Below, piece after piece: positions 19,644 to 30,494 of a DNA stretch of 64,000 nt (the stretch's first letter is position 1; every line of letters begins with the position of its first letter). Both the position numbers and the translations under genes were made by a program. The stretch comes from Candidatus Peribacteria bacterium (GTDB taxonomy: Bacteria; Patescibacteriota; Gracilibacteria; BD1-5; UBA6164): positions 372,001 to 436,000 of the forward strand of contig CP060226.1 in the NCBI GenBank assembly GCA_023898505.1. The letters are read 5' to 3'. The notes under the pieces are model-generated. The model ran no database searches. It had not been told where the DNA came from and saw only the letters and a list, made by a program, of their open reading frames with translations.

Positions 19644-21999
19644 ACTTATAACACCTAATATTACTAATAAACATATATGATGGTGGATTTTCCATCACCC
19701 AATTTCCAGAAGTATCAAATCTATACATCAATCCTCCATCTGAAGAAAAAGCCTCTTCTGTTATCATTCCCCACTCATACCCTTCTCCTCTATCACGACA
19801 CCACTCTGTTGCAATCCCATGAGCCACCGCATTTTGAGTATCTGTCTTAGTATCAGACCAATGTGTTGATTCAAGACAATCACTTCCGCTCTTGTCACGA
19901 CATACCCAGATATTTTCACCAGTATGTGTTGGATATGGGAAATCATCATAATCATATGTACAGACAAGCTTATGATACGTATTTCCCACCCCTGGCTGAT
20001 AATAATCAAATATACTATGTACATGTGTTATTCATTGGCAGGTATATACTACTTGTACATCCTTTGTCCATCCATCACATGGATCCACATGGAAATCAAC
20101 ATATGGACTAAAGTCACACTCAGAAGTACCATTACATGCAGCTTGTGTTTGAGATGTTATATCAACTCCATCATTTGCAGGACAATTAAACCCATAGTTT
20201 GCTGAAATAACATCGATTGTACCATTTCGTATCTCAGCTCTACAATCTACATCTGTTCCTCCAAAACTTCCATCACATGACCAGTTCGCATATCCGTCAT
20301 CTGCTCATTGCCAATCTCCATCTGCATCTGCTCATCACCAATTAAATGTTCCCGCAGAACATCCTTCCGCTTCGGTAATATCAGTATATACTGGATACGA
20401 ATTATCTTCTGCAGCTCCACAACTACCATTTACTATGAGATTACAACGATTCCCACTTTTCTTAAATCCTCCACTACAAGAATATTCACAATTATTATTT
20501 GTCCCTCCACTTGTATAGACAGAGTTACTTGGTTTATTTGTACATGCATGCTTCTCATTTTCTTGACCACTCCACTCCCCTACTGGGACAGGTTCACAGG
20601 TTTCATTCCCCGTATTAGCATTTACAAGATAATACCCACGATCACAGGTAAACCCATTTGAGTGTGCTAAATCTTCATAATTACACGCATGATCTACTCT
20701 CGTATACATAGTATTGCTTGAGTCAGTATATACCCATTCATCCTGACCATAACTCCATTCTCAAAGCACATCTTTTACATAATCCTCACACAACTGATTA
20801 TATTCACACTCTGGACGAGCAGCATTAGCCGGATCGCTACAATCCACCTGCACTCACTGATCACGTATCTCTGCAAGTGGGCGTTTTACACAACAGACGA
20901 TTTTGACATCATTTACACAGTCACTCCCTTCATTGTGATATCCATTTGAACAGGTGTAGTTACAGCTATTTGTTTCTGGTAAGTATCTATTCTCAGGAAT
21001 ATTAAAAACAGAAAGAAAGTTTCCTTCTACAGATACTCATGATGGCGCTGTCCACGACACCTTGCCGTCAGAAGGACCAGTATCTTGTAAGTGATCATTT
21101 TTATCATAGGCAAAAACTCTTGATGGGAGTATACTTGCATCACAGGTTCTTGGTATTGATTCCTCGACACACTGACCTGCAGTATTTCTGACATATCCAT
21201 CGTTACACTCATACGCGGTGGAACAATCGGTCGAATTTGGACTATAATTAGCATTATTACTACAATTTGTAGTATTTGGATTACAATACCCCGTTATCTG
21301 TCATGCGATTCTTGGGTATAATTCCGTAGCATTTGTAGGAAGTACTGGACAAGTAAATACTTTTGAGACAGTATTTCTTCCTTTATATTTATCCTCCATT
21401 TTAAATCCTACATTTGGTTTTGCAGCAGACCAATCTTGTGTAGTTGGGGAGGCATCTTGAGTAAATACTGGAGCAGATGTATCTATTTTTATGATTTTAC
21501 GAACCGTATCACCATTTCCAGTAGATAGCCCAGAACCATCATACGAACTATATTTCGCGTTATCATATGCAACGGTATCTACTACATATTCCCCTTCTTC
21601 TGAAAGAGTATAATCAAAGCTCGTTCCCGTACGCTCAAGATTTCCATTTACATAAAATCGTACCGTATCTACCCCTGCACCTCCATCACTGACATTTACA
21701 GAAATCGTCACATTGTTTTGCGTCCACGTATCGTTTGTGTATCCATTTAAATTCACACTCATGGTTGGAGCCGTATTATCTACACGGTAACACTTATTGG
21801 TATTTGAATTATTTCTATCAAGTCCTCCTTTATTGCTCCACTGTTCTAAAAGCACTTTCCCAGATGGACAAGACCTACTTCCAGAATTTACATCCCAACT
21901 AATTCCTCCTCAGACATCATACCCGCGTCCTGCAAACGTCAGAGCAGGAGAAGCAAGAAGGAAGAATACAAACAAAGTAAGAAATTTTATATATGACAT
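19642..21999 (-). CDS. Large secreted Cys-rich protein with Ig-like and SUEL-lectin-like domains
   Basis: A 785-residue exported protein with a signal peptide of about 23 residues. An Ig-like/CARDB-type segment (VDNTAPTMSVNLNGY..., then IDTSAP) is followed by several Cys-rich modules (CNYTCSNGYHNEGSDC, CEYSCSGGFKKSGNRC). Near the C-terminus is a SUEL/rhamnose-lectin-like unit: ISANYGFNCP, CNGTSECDFS, DPCDGWTKDVQVVYTC. It is the last gene of a five-gene operon, 13 bases after the HXS peptide. An adhesive or glycan-binding surface role is likely (inference). Six or more UGA codons are Gly. Stop TAA inside a terminator. Confidence 0.75.
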
Positions 22000-22012
22000 A
22001 TTCGAAAAAAAA

Positions 22013-22228
22013 CTAGTAAGATGAGTGGCTATTATGACTTGAGTGTGTTGAACTATGATTTGAGTTCCCAGTACCACTACTATGATTATTGTAGTTTGAG
22101 TGGTCCGCGCTTACTCCCGAAAGAGAAAAACCAAGCACCAACCCAAGAGACGATATGAGTAAACTCTTTTTAATCGTTTTCCCATCCTCTTCACGAATAA
22201 ATGAAGCTATGCTCTTCTTTTGTTTCAT
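22013..22228 (-). CDS. Exported His-Xaa-Ser repeat peptide (HxsA-like precursor candidate)
   Basis: A 71-residue peptide. A charged N-terminus (SFIREEDGKTIKKS) leads into a hydrophobic stretch (LLISSLGLVLGFSLSGVSA), like a signal or leader. The last 30 residues are almost only His, Ser, Asn, Gly, Thr and Tyr, with H-x-S units (HSN, HSS, HSS, HSS, HNS, HSS). H-x-S repeats define the HxsA precursors of the His-Xaa-Ser system, whose HxsB and HxsD homologues are at 32.8-34.6 kb. It starts 2 bases after the upstream gene ends and belongs to a five-gene operon headed by a HemN-like radical SAM protein. The stop is TAG. The precursor role is inferred from composition and neighbours. Confidence 0.7.
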   Translation of the reverse strand: MKQKKSIASFIREEDGKTIKKSLLISSLGLVLGFSLSGVSADHSNYNNHSSGTGNSNHSSTHSSHNSHSSY

Positions 22229-22230
22229 AC

Positions 22231-23388
22231 CTAAAGTGTAAGCAAGTAAATAAAGTGTAAGCGTATAATCCCATTTCCTGTTTGTGCATCTCCAAAAAAC
22301 TCATTTCCTGACCAATCTTCATTAATTCCATCAGCATAATCACGGGCTACCATAGAATAGATCATCATCTTTTCACCCAAATCCACAAGGAGTGGTTGTA
22401 TCTCAGCATCTGCTATGAGTCCTGCATATTTCTCTGCAGAAATATACATCTGAAAATCTTGTACATTCCCCATAATTCCCGTAAGATCGATTTCTTTTTG
22501 TTGCGCCTTTTCTGTAATGAGACGATAATCTTCTTTCAGTGGTACTATAATACCACTTTCATCAGAAAATCAATTATTCTTTAGAAGGAGAGCTTGAAAT
22601 ACTTCAATCGAAGGAATTCAAAGTTTCTTCAAATTAAAGGCCAACATCTCAAGAGACTGTATCTTATAGGCATTGTCTTGGTCAAGCGTAAAAATTGGTT
22701 TTGAAACATAGCTTACTGGTTTTTCTCTCTCTTTTACATAGTAAGGATAGTACAAAGAAGCCAAATTCACTTTTTCTTTTTCCAGGAAATAGTCATTAAA
22801 ATACGTAGCATCTTCCTGTAGCTGTTTTCCGTCTACTCCTTCTGTATCAAAACTTACCCCTCTGATAAAACTCGTCATCTGCTCATCCATCACTTCGGTA
22901 GACAAAAGCTCAAGTTCACTCTCCTTTGGTGCCTGCAAATACAGTACTAAAGAGTCGATATAATTAGCATCTCTGCCAACACAGGCATCATAGACGAGCC
23001 CAGGTAATACAATGTAGGTAAATTCTTCCGTCGTTGCATACTCTTGGCTTGCCAGAAGCGCTTTATCATGCAAACGAGAATAATAACGAGAAGATACTAG
23101 CACATTGACATCACCAAAGGCACTACATACCGCGCGAAGAGTGGCTCTCATATCATTTAAAAAACTATCATCAAATTCTTCTCCGAGTTCTGCATCTGGT
23201 GGAGTTGTTCTCGCTCCCGTTGATACAAATGGATGTTTATCGGTATACGAAGTATCATCAATTAAGTGATCATATTTTTCTATACTTTCTTTACTATCAC
23301 GGAAAAATAGTACTCCCAAAAGAGCAATAATAACCAGAAAGAAAACAAGCCCTCCAACAATATACTGCTTTGATACTTTTTGTTCCAT
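22231..23388 (-). CDS. Membrane-anchored extracytoplasmic protein, unknown
   Basis: A 385-residue protein, not recognised. A single N-terminal membrane helix (YIVGGLVFFLVIIALLGVLFF) precedes a large, mostly helical outer domain with few Cys. UGA codons occur at KKL-G-IPS and NN-G-FSD. ATG 23388 is preferred to a TTG six bases upstream; it starts 9 bases after the lipoprotein stop. It lies between a lipoprotein and the HXS-type peptide, so it may form an envelope assembly or export partner (inference). Confidence 0.65.
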
Positions 23389-23397
23389 ACACAAAAA

Positions 23398-24597
23398 TTA
23401 CTGATAAATTACGGTATCTAAATTAATCTTTACAGGTTCTGGTTTCAGATAACGAGAAAGGCGAAAGATATTTTGCAATCCTTTTCCATATACAGGATCA
23501 ATAAAATCAGAACGAGCTTGTGAGGACCACATCCCCTGTTCTGGATCAAGATCAGTTCTATCTTTTCCGAGATATGAAAGCATATATACTTCTAGACGAA
23601 GTGCTTCCATATCACGATAAAATCCTGCGACATCTCCTCCAGAAAGTTTCTCTACATAGACATCTACCGTATCCCTATCTACAAAGATATCATCACGTTC
23701 ATCATCACGATAATATCTATCAAGAGGAATATTTCCCTCAAGAGGATAGGTGGCTATCATAGTATCGAGTTGTTGTTTGATAGATTTTGCCAGATTTTCG
23801 AGAGAATCTACTCCATAATAATCAAATGCTAAATCTCTCAGCCTATCCTGAGTGATACCAAGAATTGCAAGAATATTTACCATCTTTTCATCAAGATACT
23901 GAACAAATTCTGCTTCTAAATCACCTGGCTTGTAGCCGATTCCTGTTTTATTCCAGTTATATCTGTTTGAAAGTACTTGGTACATCACTCCTACCTCTGG
24001 ATCAAACAAAAATTGTTGCATCGCCGTATCATCTTTTAGACCTTCTAATTTCTCTGGAGTAAGCCCTTTTATAAGTTCATTATAACGAGTTTCCTCCATA
24101 TAAATCTTAAACTTCTCCGTGAGGAGTTTTTTATACTCTACAGAATTAAAGTCTTTACGCTTAATAGATTGGATGATGAGCTCAGCCTCAGCTTCATCAA
24201 TTTTATCGGTAAGTACCCAATTATTGATAACAATTCTTGGGATAACGACATCAAATAAATACCCTAATTCCTTTTCATGATTCCCTTCCATCGCCTTGTA
24301 CGTATCAAATACCTCATACACATACCCTACAAACTCCTTGTACTGAATAGAAGTAATAAGATCAGAGTGAGAACTATACATCTCAGAAATTTGCTGAAAT
24401 CTTTGTTCTACGATATCTCCTTCTGGAAACGGTACATCAAGTGTTTGATTGAGATCAGTTCCTCCATCATCCACCGCTACCTCTTCTACAGGAGTTGGAT
24501 TTTGATAAGCTTCTTCATCCACATTTGTTTCTTCTGGTTGTATCTTACCACAAGAAGCAAGAGAGAGAATCATAAACAAAAGAACGATATACTTCAT
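23398..24597 (-). CDS. Lipoprotein, unknown function
   Basis: A 399-residue protein with a lipoprotein signal peptide ending in the lipobox LASC, then an acidic linker and a helical domain. No known domain is recognised, and no UGA is present. An ATG at 24606 gives three extra residues; 24597 fits the signal peptide better. It follows the HemN-like gene by about 22 bases and precedes the membrane protein by 9, as part of the HXS-peptide operon. Confidence 0.7.
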   Translation of the reverse strand: MKYIVLLFMILSLASCGKIQPEETNVDEEAYQNPTPVEEVAVDDGGTDLNQTLDVPFPEGDIVEQRFQQISEMYSSHSDLITSIQYKEFVGYVYEVFDTYKAMEGNHEKELGYLFDVVIPRIVINNWVLTDKIDEAEAELIIQSIKRKDFNSVEYKKLLTEKFKIYMEETRYNELIKGLTPEKLEGLKDDTAMQQFLFDPEVGVMYQVLSNRYNWNKTGIGYKPGDLEAEFVQYLDEKMVNILAILGITQDRLRDLAFDYYGVDSLENLAKSIKQQLDTMIATYPLEGNIPLDRYYRDDERDDIFVDRDTVDVYVEKLSGGDVAGFYRDMEALRLEVYMLSYLGKDRTDLDPEQGMWSSQARSDFIDPVYGKGLQNIFRLSRYLKPEPVKINLDTVIYQ

Positions 24598-24619
24598 ACA
24601 AGTCATTTAAAAAAATAAT

Positions 24620-25975
24620 CTACACGCACATATGAGCCAAGACTTCCTGATACTTGAGTCACTTTTTTGTGAGCACGAACGCATCTTTCTCTTCACGTAT
24701 CAAATCAAGGCTTTTCCCGAGTGTAATGATATCTCCTGCTATTGCAACATCTTGCATCTTGTCCTTCATAATTTTTATGTTCCTACTTCAAAGTACCAAT
24801 AATCGACGAACTCTATCCTCAGAGTTATAGCGATACAAGCTCTGAATCGAAGTGGATGTCGTCAAGTATTTTCTCAAATCCTGTTTCTTATAAAAAGCAA
24901 CATCTCCAGTAAACGAGTAGGCAGAGTGTCCAAAACCATAAAGTAACCCATTTGAAACATAATTATTTTGATAGTGGTGAATCTTTTCATCCTTTGAGAA
25001 ATACTCTCTTCCGTATTGCACATATCCTACTCCGTCTAACGTCTGAACTACCTCATCATAAAAATCATAAATCTGGCGAATATTATCTTGTTCCTTCCCT
25101 ACCTTTTTAAGCGTGGCATCATCATAGTAGTACAGTGGATAGTAGGTCAGATGCGAAATCGGAAGCTCAGAAGCTATCAGTAGATCCTCCTTCATAATCT
25201 CATAATTATGTCCGGGAAGTCCATAAATCATATCGATATTGATATTATCAAAGCCAGCACTCTTTGCATCTTCTATTCTTTTTAGGACGATATCTCTGTC
25301 ATACGTACGATTGATGTTTTTAATAATTTCGTTATCAAAGCTCTGAACTCAAAAAGAGATACGATTTACACCATACTGTTTCAAAAGCTTGAGTTTCTCC
25401 AAGCTATAAGAATCAGGGTTCCCCTCAAAGGTAAACTCCATCTCTGGAGTAAAATACGAACCGAGTTTTTCCTTTATATACGAAAACAAGTACTCGATAT
25501 CCTCAAGATCTAGGTATGATGGTGTCCCCCCTCAGATAAATATGGTATCGATAGCAATACCAGACACCCTCACAACAAAGTCATCGATTTCATCACGCAA
25601 CTTCTTCAGATACACACGTTTCATCACATCCTTTTGGGCATCTCCGACCACGATATGAAAATTACAGTAACTACACCTCGTCTTACAAAACGGGATATGA
25701 AAGTAGAGATTTACATGTTGCCCTGTGTATGTTGCTAATACATCGTCATGAAACCTCAAGTATTTGTTACTATCCAGTGTTTCCCAGTACTGTACCAGTG
25801 GGTATTGCATAACAAAGTCTCGATTTTTTTCTACAAAACGAACCCCAAGATCAAAGGCAAATTGTCGCTCTTCGTCGGTTTTTAGAGCAAAGTATTCTCT
25901 CTCAAACTTTTTGAAAAACGCTCGAAATTTCTTGTTATACTCAGTCTTAAACATGAAATCTTTGTTAATTGTCAT
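24620..25975 (-). CDS. HemN/HemW-like radical SAM protein
   Basis: A 451-residue radical SAM enzyme. The cluster motif CKTRCSYCNF follows LYFHIPF. The AdoMet motif GGGTPSYL has its first Gly as UGA. EFTFEGNPDSY, NRISFGVQSF and IDMIYGLPGHNYE are HemN-family segments, and the C-terminal part is HemN-like (YGFGHSAYSF). An N-terminal extension of about 95 residues is unlike HemW. It is distinct from the true HemW at 61269. It heads the operon with two envelope proteins, the HXS-type peptide and a secreted lectin-like protein, so its substrate may be that peptide or a tetrapyrrole (inference). Stop TAG. Confidence 0.85.
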
Positions 25976-26032
25976 CCTGAAACTATAAGAACACCCTTTG
26001 TCATTCCGTCCCGAGTACTCGGGACGGAATCA
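25973..26032. repeat. Intergenic palindromic repeat
   Basis: A TCATCCTGAAAC half-element followed by the palindrome ATTCCGTCCCGAG..CTCGGGACGGAAT. The promoter of the HemN-like operon must lie in or near it. Confidence 0.8.
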
Positions 26033-26059
26033 TTAATATATCCACTCCTTATTCTCCGA

Positions 26060-26875
26060 CTAATGAAAACAACACAGTAAGTCATAATTATAGATAATCC
26101 TCTCTGGCCGTATCTCTGCTATCATCTTTTTTTCTTCATTTTTATAGAACTGCTTATTTCCTCGAAAATAATTCTTTATCATCTCGCCTCAGATCTTTAG
26201 CTGCATATCAAGATCCTGTTGCACTTTTCCTTTACATCCACTACATGACTCTACCACCGTGAGATAGTCTTTTTTTTCATAGATGAGATTGGTGATACAG
26301 TACCTATTTATCGAGTAGACCACATAGGGGTAGTAGAGATGTATTCCAAAGTTTTCTCATATCTCCATTCCTTGAAAGACATTATAGAGCTCAATATTTT
26401 GAACACCATATTCTTTGAATAAGTTTGAGTAATACGCAGAATCAATCGAGAGATGGCGATGTTCTGATTTATCCACAAAATCCTTGAGATAGGGATCTTT
26501 ATTTTGACCGCTGAGGAAATTTCCCCAGATAATTTGAAGTGTCGGAAACTGCTCGTGCACCATATGGAGCACTCCGTAATCATTTATGACGACCTCATCT
26601 ATACTTCCCTCTCCTTTTAGGAGAGGGGTAGGGGGTGAGGTAAGAAACTTTTCTAGCTTCTTCATCCCCGTATCTGAGATAATTGGTGTTACGATCGTCA
26701 GCGGCTTTCAGAGTTTCTGAAGCGACACTAAAAATTCCTCATCCTCTAAAAAAGAAAACAGATTATGCTCACAATAGGCATCTCAAAAATACAACCTATC
26801 ATAACTTCAAAAGTCTTGAGATAGATCTGTATTTTCAGTGATAAGGTACGCTTTTTGCATAAGAACATGTCATTC
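26060..26875 (-). CDS. U32-like Cys-containing protein (start uncertain)
   Basis: A 271-residue protein. It shows SYDRLYFGDAYCEHN near the N-terminus, a U32-type barrel strand followed by Cys, then EVVINDYGVL, and a C-terminal Cys cluster RYCITN..ESCSGCKG suitable for an Fe-S site. Five or more UGA codons are Gly. The only in-frame ATG before the conserved part is at 26875, inside a palindromic repeat, and gives an unconvincing N-terminus. A better-looking N-terminus (MQKAYLITENTDLS) begins at 26862 in another frame and would need a shift near 26821. An in-frame SPPTPLLKGEG repeat is present. It is probably a paralogue of 6955-8124. Confidence 0.5.
26596..26642. repeat. In-frame repeat in U32-like gene (SPPTPLLKGEG type)
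   Basis: CCCTCTCCTTTTAGGAGAGGG palindrome, translated in frame. It has the same translation type as repeats in metG and the Trm9-like gene. Confidence 0.8.
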
Positions 26876-26893
26876 CTGTGGAGACAGGAATCT
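26871..26893. repeat. Short palindromic repeat upstream of U32-like gene
   Basis: GTCATTCCTGT..ACAGGAATC, a minimal single-hairpin version of the ATTCCTGC family. Confidence 0.7.
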
Positions 26894-26956
26894 ATAAAAT
26901 AACCCTAACCTAACCTTTCCCTTACTACTAAGGGCAAGGAAAAAGGAACGAAAAAA

Positions 26957-27256
26957 CTAAAACGGAATATCCTCAACAGAGATTTCTCCCGCATTATTCG
27001 CTCACTGAGGAGCTCCATTTTGAGAAGCGGTTCCCTGATATGAGTTTCCTCCTTCTGGAGACCAATCATTGAGGGTAAAATAATGCGTATCTCCATATTG
27101 TCCTGGTTCTTTTCTACGACTCATCGTCATATTGATATACCCTTTTTCATTTACATACTGTTCAAGCCTTTCATAGTTAAAACTGATATTAAAAAACTCT
27201 CCAAACTGTCCATTTACCGCCTTACAACTCGCTCCATCGATATAGGTTTTTGCCAT
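26957..27256 (-). CDS. Small OB-fold/SSB-like DNA-binding protein (tentative)
   Basis: A 99-residue protein. The body is beta-rich with conserved aromatics (FGEFFNISFNYERLEQYV, YGDTHYFTLNDW), then a flexible Gly/Asn/Gln-rich tail ends in EISVEDIPF. An acidic tail finishing D-I-P-F is the hallmark of single-stranded DNA-binding proteins that recruit repair and replication partners. The domain is shorter than canonical SSB. One UGA (APQ-G-ANN) must be read through to reach the tail. Role inferred from the tail. Confidence 0.55.
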
Positions 27257-27323
27257 AGGTATTTTTTAGAAATTAAAAACAAAAAGATACTAAGCATAAT
27301 TCCAGAGAACTCAATTCTTATTA

Positions 27324-28268
27324 CTATTTTTTGTAATACTCTTTATACACTTCACAACCCTTATGCCCACAATCTCGATGGATAAGTTTGGTATGAAGAT
27401 TGATAGTAAAGTCCATAAATTCACTCGTAGACTCTGCAACTTGGAGATACTCAAGCGACTTCTGTACAAATTTTAAATCCTTGAGGATGATATCAAGCGA
27501 TTTTTCTCTTCCGACTATCTTGAGTGATACAAGGTTTGGGATATCTGTAAGTTGAGAGAGCATACACACCTTACAATCAAGCGTTTTACGATAGAGGTCT
27601 ACATACGCTGCCTGAAAGTCTACATCTTTTGTCACATACTTTGCTTCCCTATTACACACATATGGGACACCATTTTTTAGTCCTTCGAGATGCAGGGATG
27701 AGCACACCCCATCACTATTATAGCACCAATCATTTTTGATAAAGATTTCAAACTCCAAATCAGGAAATTGGGCACATAAACTACGGATTTCATTCACCGC
27801 GATATTTCTTGGGAAGATCATACGAGTAATCCCATATCTCTCTCTCCAAAATTGTATCCCTTGTGCATTGATTACCTGATTCAAACTACTACAGTGAATC
27901 GGGATATCTTGATCGATTTCACGGATGAGATCCGCGATAAATATATCTTTCACTATCAGAGCATCAGGTCACATGGCAATGCTCGCTTCTATTTCTTTTT
28001 TGATTCGTTCAACATCGACAATCACCGGAGAATTATTAAGCGTCAGATATGCTTCACAGCCTTTACTCCTTGCATAGTCTACGAGTTTCTTTCCATCCTT
28101 ATAAGAACTGATATTTGCGAGTCTCCCATCTCGACGATTCAAGATACTCTTGAACCCATGACTCCCCTCCCAATCATCCGATACTACACCAAAATAAATC
28201 TCGTCAGCTCAGGCGTTGACGACCTCAAGTCAAGAAAGCAGATTTTTAACGGGAACGAGGATTTTCAT
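27324..28268 (-). CDS. U32 peptidase-family protein
   Basis: A 314-residue U32-family protein. MKILVPVKNL, then GADEIYFGVVSDDWEGS (two UGA Gly before it), DALIVKDIFIADLIRE, IHCSSLNQVINAQGIQFW, GITRMIFPRNIAVNEI and a Cys set (WCYNSDGVC, YVCNREAK, CKVCML) follow the family order. U32 members include UbiU/UbiV, RlhA and TrhP hydroxylases that use Fe-S clusters and prephenate or O2-independent chemistry. The exact substrate cannot be told. It is in line with the SSB-like and second U32-like genes. Start ATG 28268. Confidence 0.82.
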
Positions 28269-28343
28269 GAATACTTCAAATTAAAAAATTATGTCATCTC
28301 TACGCTTCTTCGTAATAGTACCACAATTATATACTCAGCTGGC

Positions 28344-29603
28344 TTAATAATTTTTCTCTCCATCCTCAAACGCCTTTGCAACACTGGGACTATTGGCAGT
28401 AAGTCTCTTTATCGTTAAATCTGTGGCCTTATTATTTGCCAATCTCAAGTTATTATCAGATTTCAAAAGATTTTCTTTTACTTTGTTCAGGTGGTCAATC
28501 GTTTTATCTATTTCCTCTATGGCTTTAGAAAATTGGCTTGAAGCCAACTCATAATTTCTCGAAAATGCATCCTTAAAAGCATTCATATTTGCCTCAAAGT
28601 TTGTAACATCAATATTTTGATTTTTAAGTACATGGATTTCGTGCCTAAGATGCTGAGATTTGATATTTGCCTGACGAAGAAACCCAATAATCGTGATAAA
28701 GTGTTGAGGTCTGATAGCATACATACTATCGTACTCATGAACTGTTACGATATCATCATAATACTCATTATCCTTTTCAAGCAAACTTACAAGAACGGCA
28801 TATTCACACACTTTTTCATGTCTATCTTTATCAAGCTCCTTAAAGAAATCTTTATTCTTTTTCTTGGTTGCTGTCGTATCATCCTCATTTTTCATCTCAA
28901 ACATAATCGATAAGATTTCATTTCCATCTTCATCATACTCCCTGTATATATAATCCCCCTTTGAACCAGTACCAGATACCGTATTATCTTTTCAAAATTG
29001 AGCATTTGGAAATGCAAATGCACGTATACGATTAAACTCATTCTCACAATGAATCTCAAGAGATTCTCAGAGCATCTTCGTACTCATCTTTGTACGCATT
29101 TCTTTAAGAGAAACGAGTGCTGTTTCACTTGATTTTAATTGTTCTTTGAGCTTCTCTTCACTGAGTTCTTTCTCATGCTTGATATTAGTTATCTCCGTAT
29201 CTTTCTGACGGATAATTTCTTGATGCTCTTTTTCAATCTTTTGTTGTTCTTCGATTGCTTTAAGTTTTATACTTGACTCTGTTTTCTCCACAATATTTTT
29301 CAGTTCTGATTGCAATAGAGCGATTTGTTTTTCTTTCTCGTTGATATCTTGTTTTGCACGATCTAAAAACTCTTGCTCTTTGAGTTTTAGTTTGAGTTCA
29401 TTTTCTCGTTCCACTCTTTCTGTCTCCTTCCTTAGCTCTTCATTAAATTTATCACGTTTTATTGAGTTTACTACATTGGTGATAGTCGTTTTATCTATGT
29501 CTGTCTCATGAATAGAGCCGAGATCTACTATATCCCCCTTTGATGCATCCTCGAGTAAAACGAGAGTGTTTTCATCTTGTATTGATACTTTTATTTTTTT
29601 CAT
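28344..29603 (-). CDS. DUF2130 coiled-coil protein
   Basis: A 419-residue protein. The N-terminal third is a long coiled coil (Lys/Glu-rich, about residues 50-175). The C-terminal domain matches DUF2130: ESLEIHCENEFNRIRA, SIMFEMKNEDD, ELDKDRHEKVCEYAVLVSLLEKDN, MYAIRPQHFITIIGFLRQ. The EMKN..K pattern resembles a nuclease-like core, and the family is often placed near mobile or defence genes, but its function is unproven. Two UGA codons are Gly. It precedes a BRO-N protein and a coiled-coil membrane protein transcriptionally downstream of them. Confidence 0.88.
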
Positions 29604-29630
29604 GGTTTTATAAATTCAAGAAATAGGTAG

Positions 29631-30476
29631 CTATTGTAATTTGTTTTGCTCTTTGATCTCCTCTAAATAATTTTCTTTACTAATTGGATCTTTTCATGTT
29701 TGCTCTATAAGTTCTTGTCTCGCTTTCAAAGCTACTCATCATCCATCTCTACTTGCTTTTTTCAAATCATCCATTCATTTTGAATCACGAATTTTGGTGA
29801 TATCAGTTGTAGCTTGTTCAGCTAACATAGTTAATATAAGCTCCGTGGGAGTCATTCAATCACGAAGGTTTCATTTTTCTATACCTTTGGCTTGCTTCCA
29901 TTCAGCATTCGTCATTCAAGAATATGCCTTATACACCTCATTTGTAAGGATTCAATATCAAATACCTCATCAGCCCCTTTCATCCCATTCATTGGTGAGT
30001 CATTTTCTTACAGGTATTCATCTCGTTCGTATATCTATCCATTCTTGGGGATATCACTTTTTCTCATAGGTTTCTATCATCCTATTCATTACTAATTCAG
30101 GATCCTCTATTTCTTGTATTCTTTCATATCAAACCTTTGCTAACCACCTTTTAAATGGTTCAGCTCTTGGAGAAGGTACTGATTGTATTATTCTCAAACA
30201 AGTTTCAGTATTGGCACAATCAGTTAATCTCATTTTTCAGTCTGAGGCTAACATTTTCAACTGTCCGATTTTTTCGGACACTTCAGTATATCATTCCTCT
30301 ATTAGTTTAGATTTTAAATCAGACCAATATTTTCTTGCTTCTCTTCAAGAAACATTCAATAAATCAATTATATCAACTATAGAAAACCACCATTCATCAT
30401 TATGAATAATTTTTCTCACTTCAACTCATTCAAATATTGCAATCTTGTTATCAGATTTTTTTAGTTCTTTGGGCAT
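29631..30476 (-). CDS. BRO-N domain / DinD-like protein
   Basis: A 281-residue protein. The N-terminal BRO-N-type domain reads EGVEVRKIIHNDEWWFSIVDII, REARKYWSDLKSKL, LKMLASDGKMRLTD and SPRAEPFKRWLAKVGYERI. The central and C-terminal parts (GIPVRKGLTNEWDERG, YSGMTNAEWKQAKG, DGMTPTELILTMLAEQAT) match the DinD-like extension found with DNA-damage-inducible and phage antirepressor-like proteins. I count 19 UGA codons among 24 glycines, the highest proportion in the window. A DNA-binding regulatory or phage-derived role is likely. Start ATG 30476, stop TAG. Confidence 0.85.
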
Positions 30477-30494
30477 GTTTAGTTTGGTTAAAGC

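Noticed and set aside
20027..21254. Several alternative reading frames of 60-130 residues over the secreted lectin-like gene.
   Set aside because: They are low-complexity shadows of the Cys-rich coding frame at 19642-21999.
27324..28268. Call as UbiU or UbiV.
   Set aside because: Family membership is clear but nothing in the sequence or neighbours supports ubiquinone synthesis.
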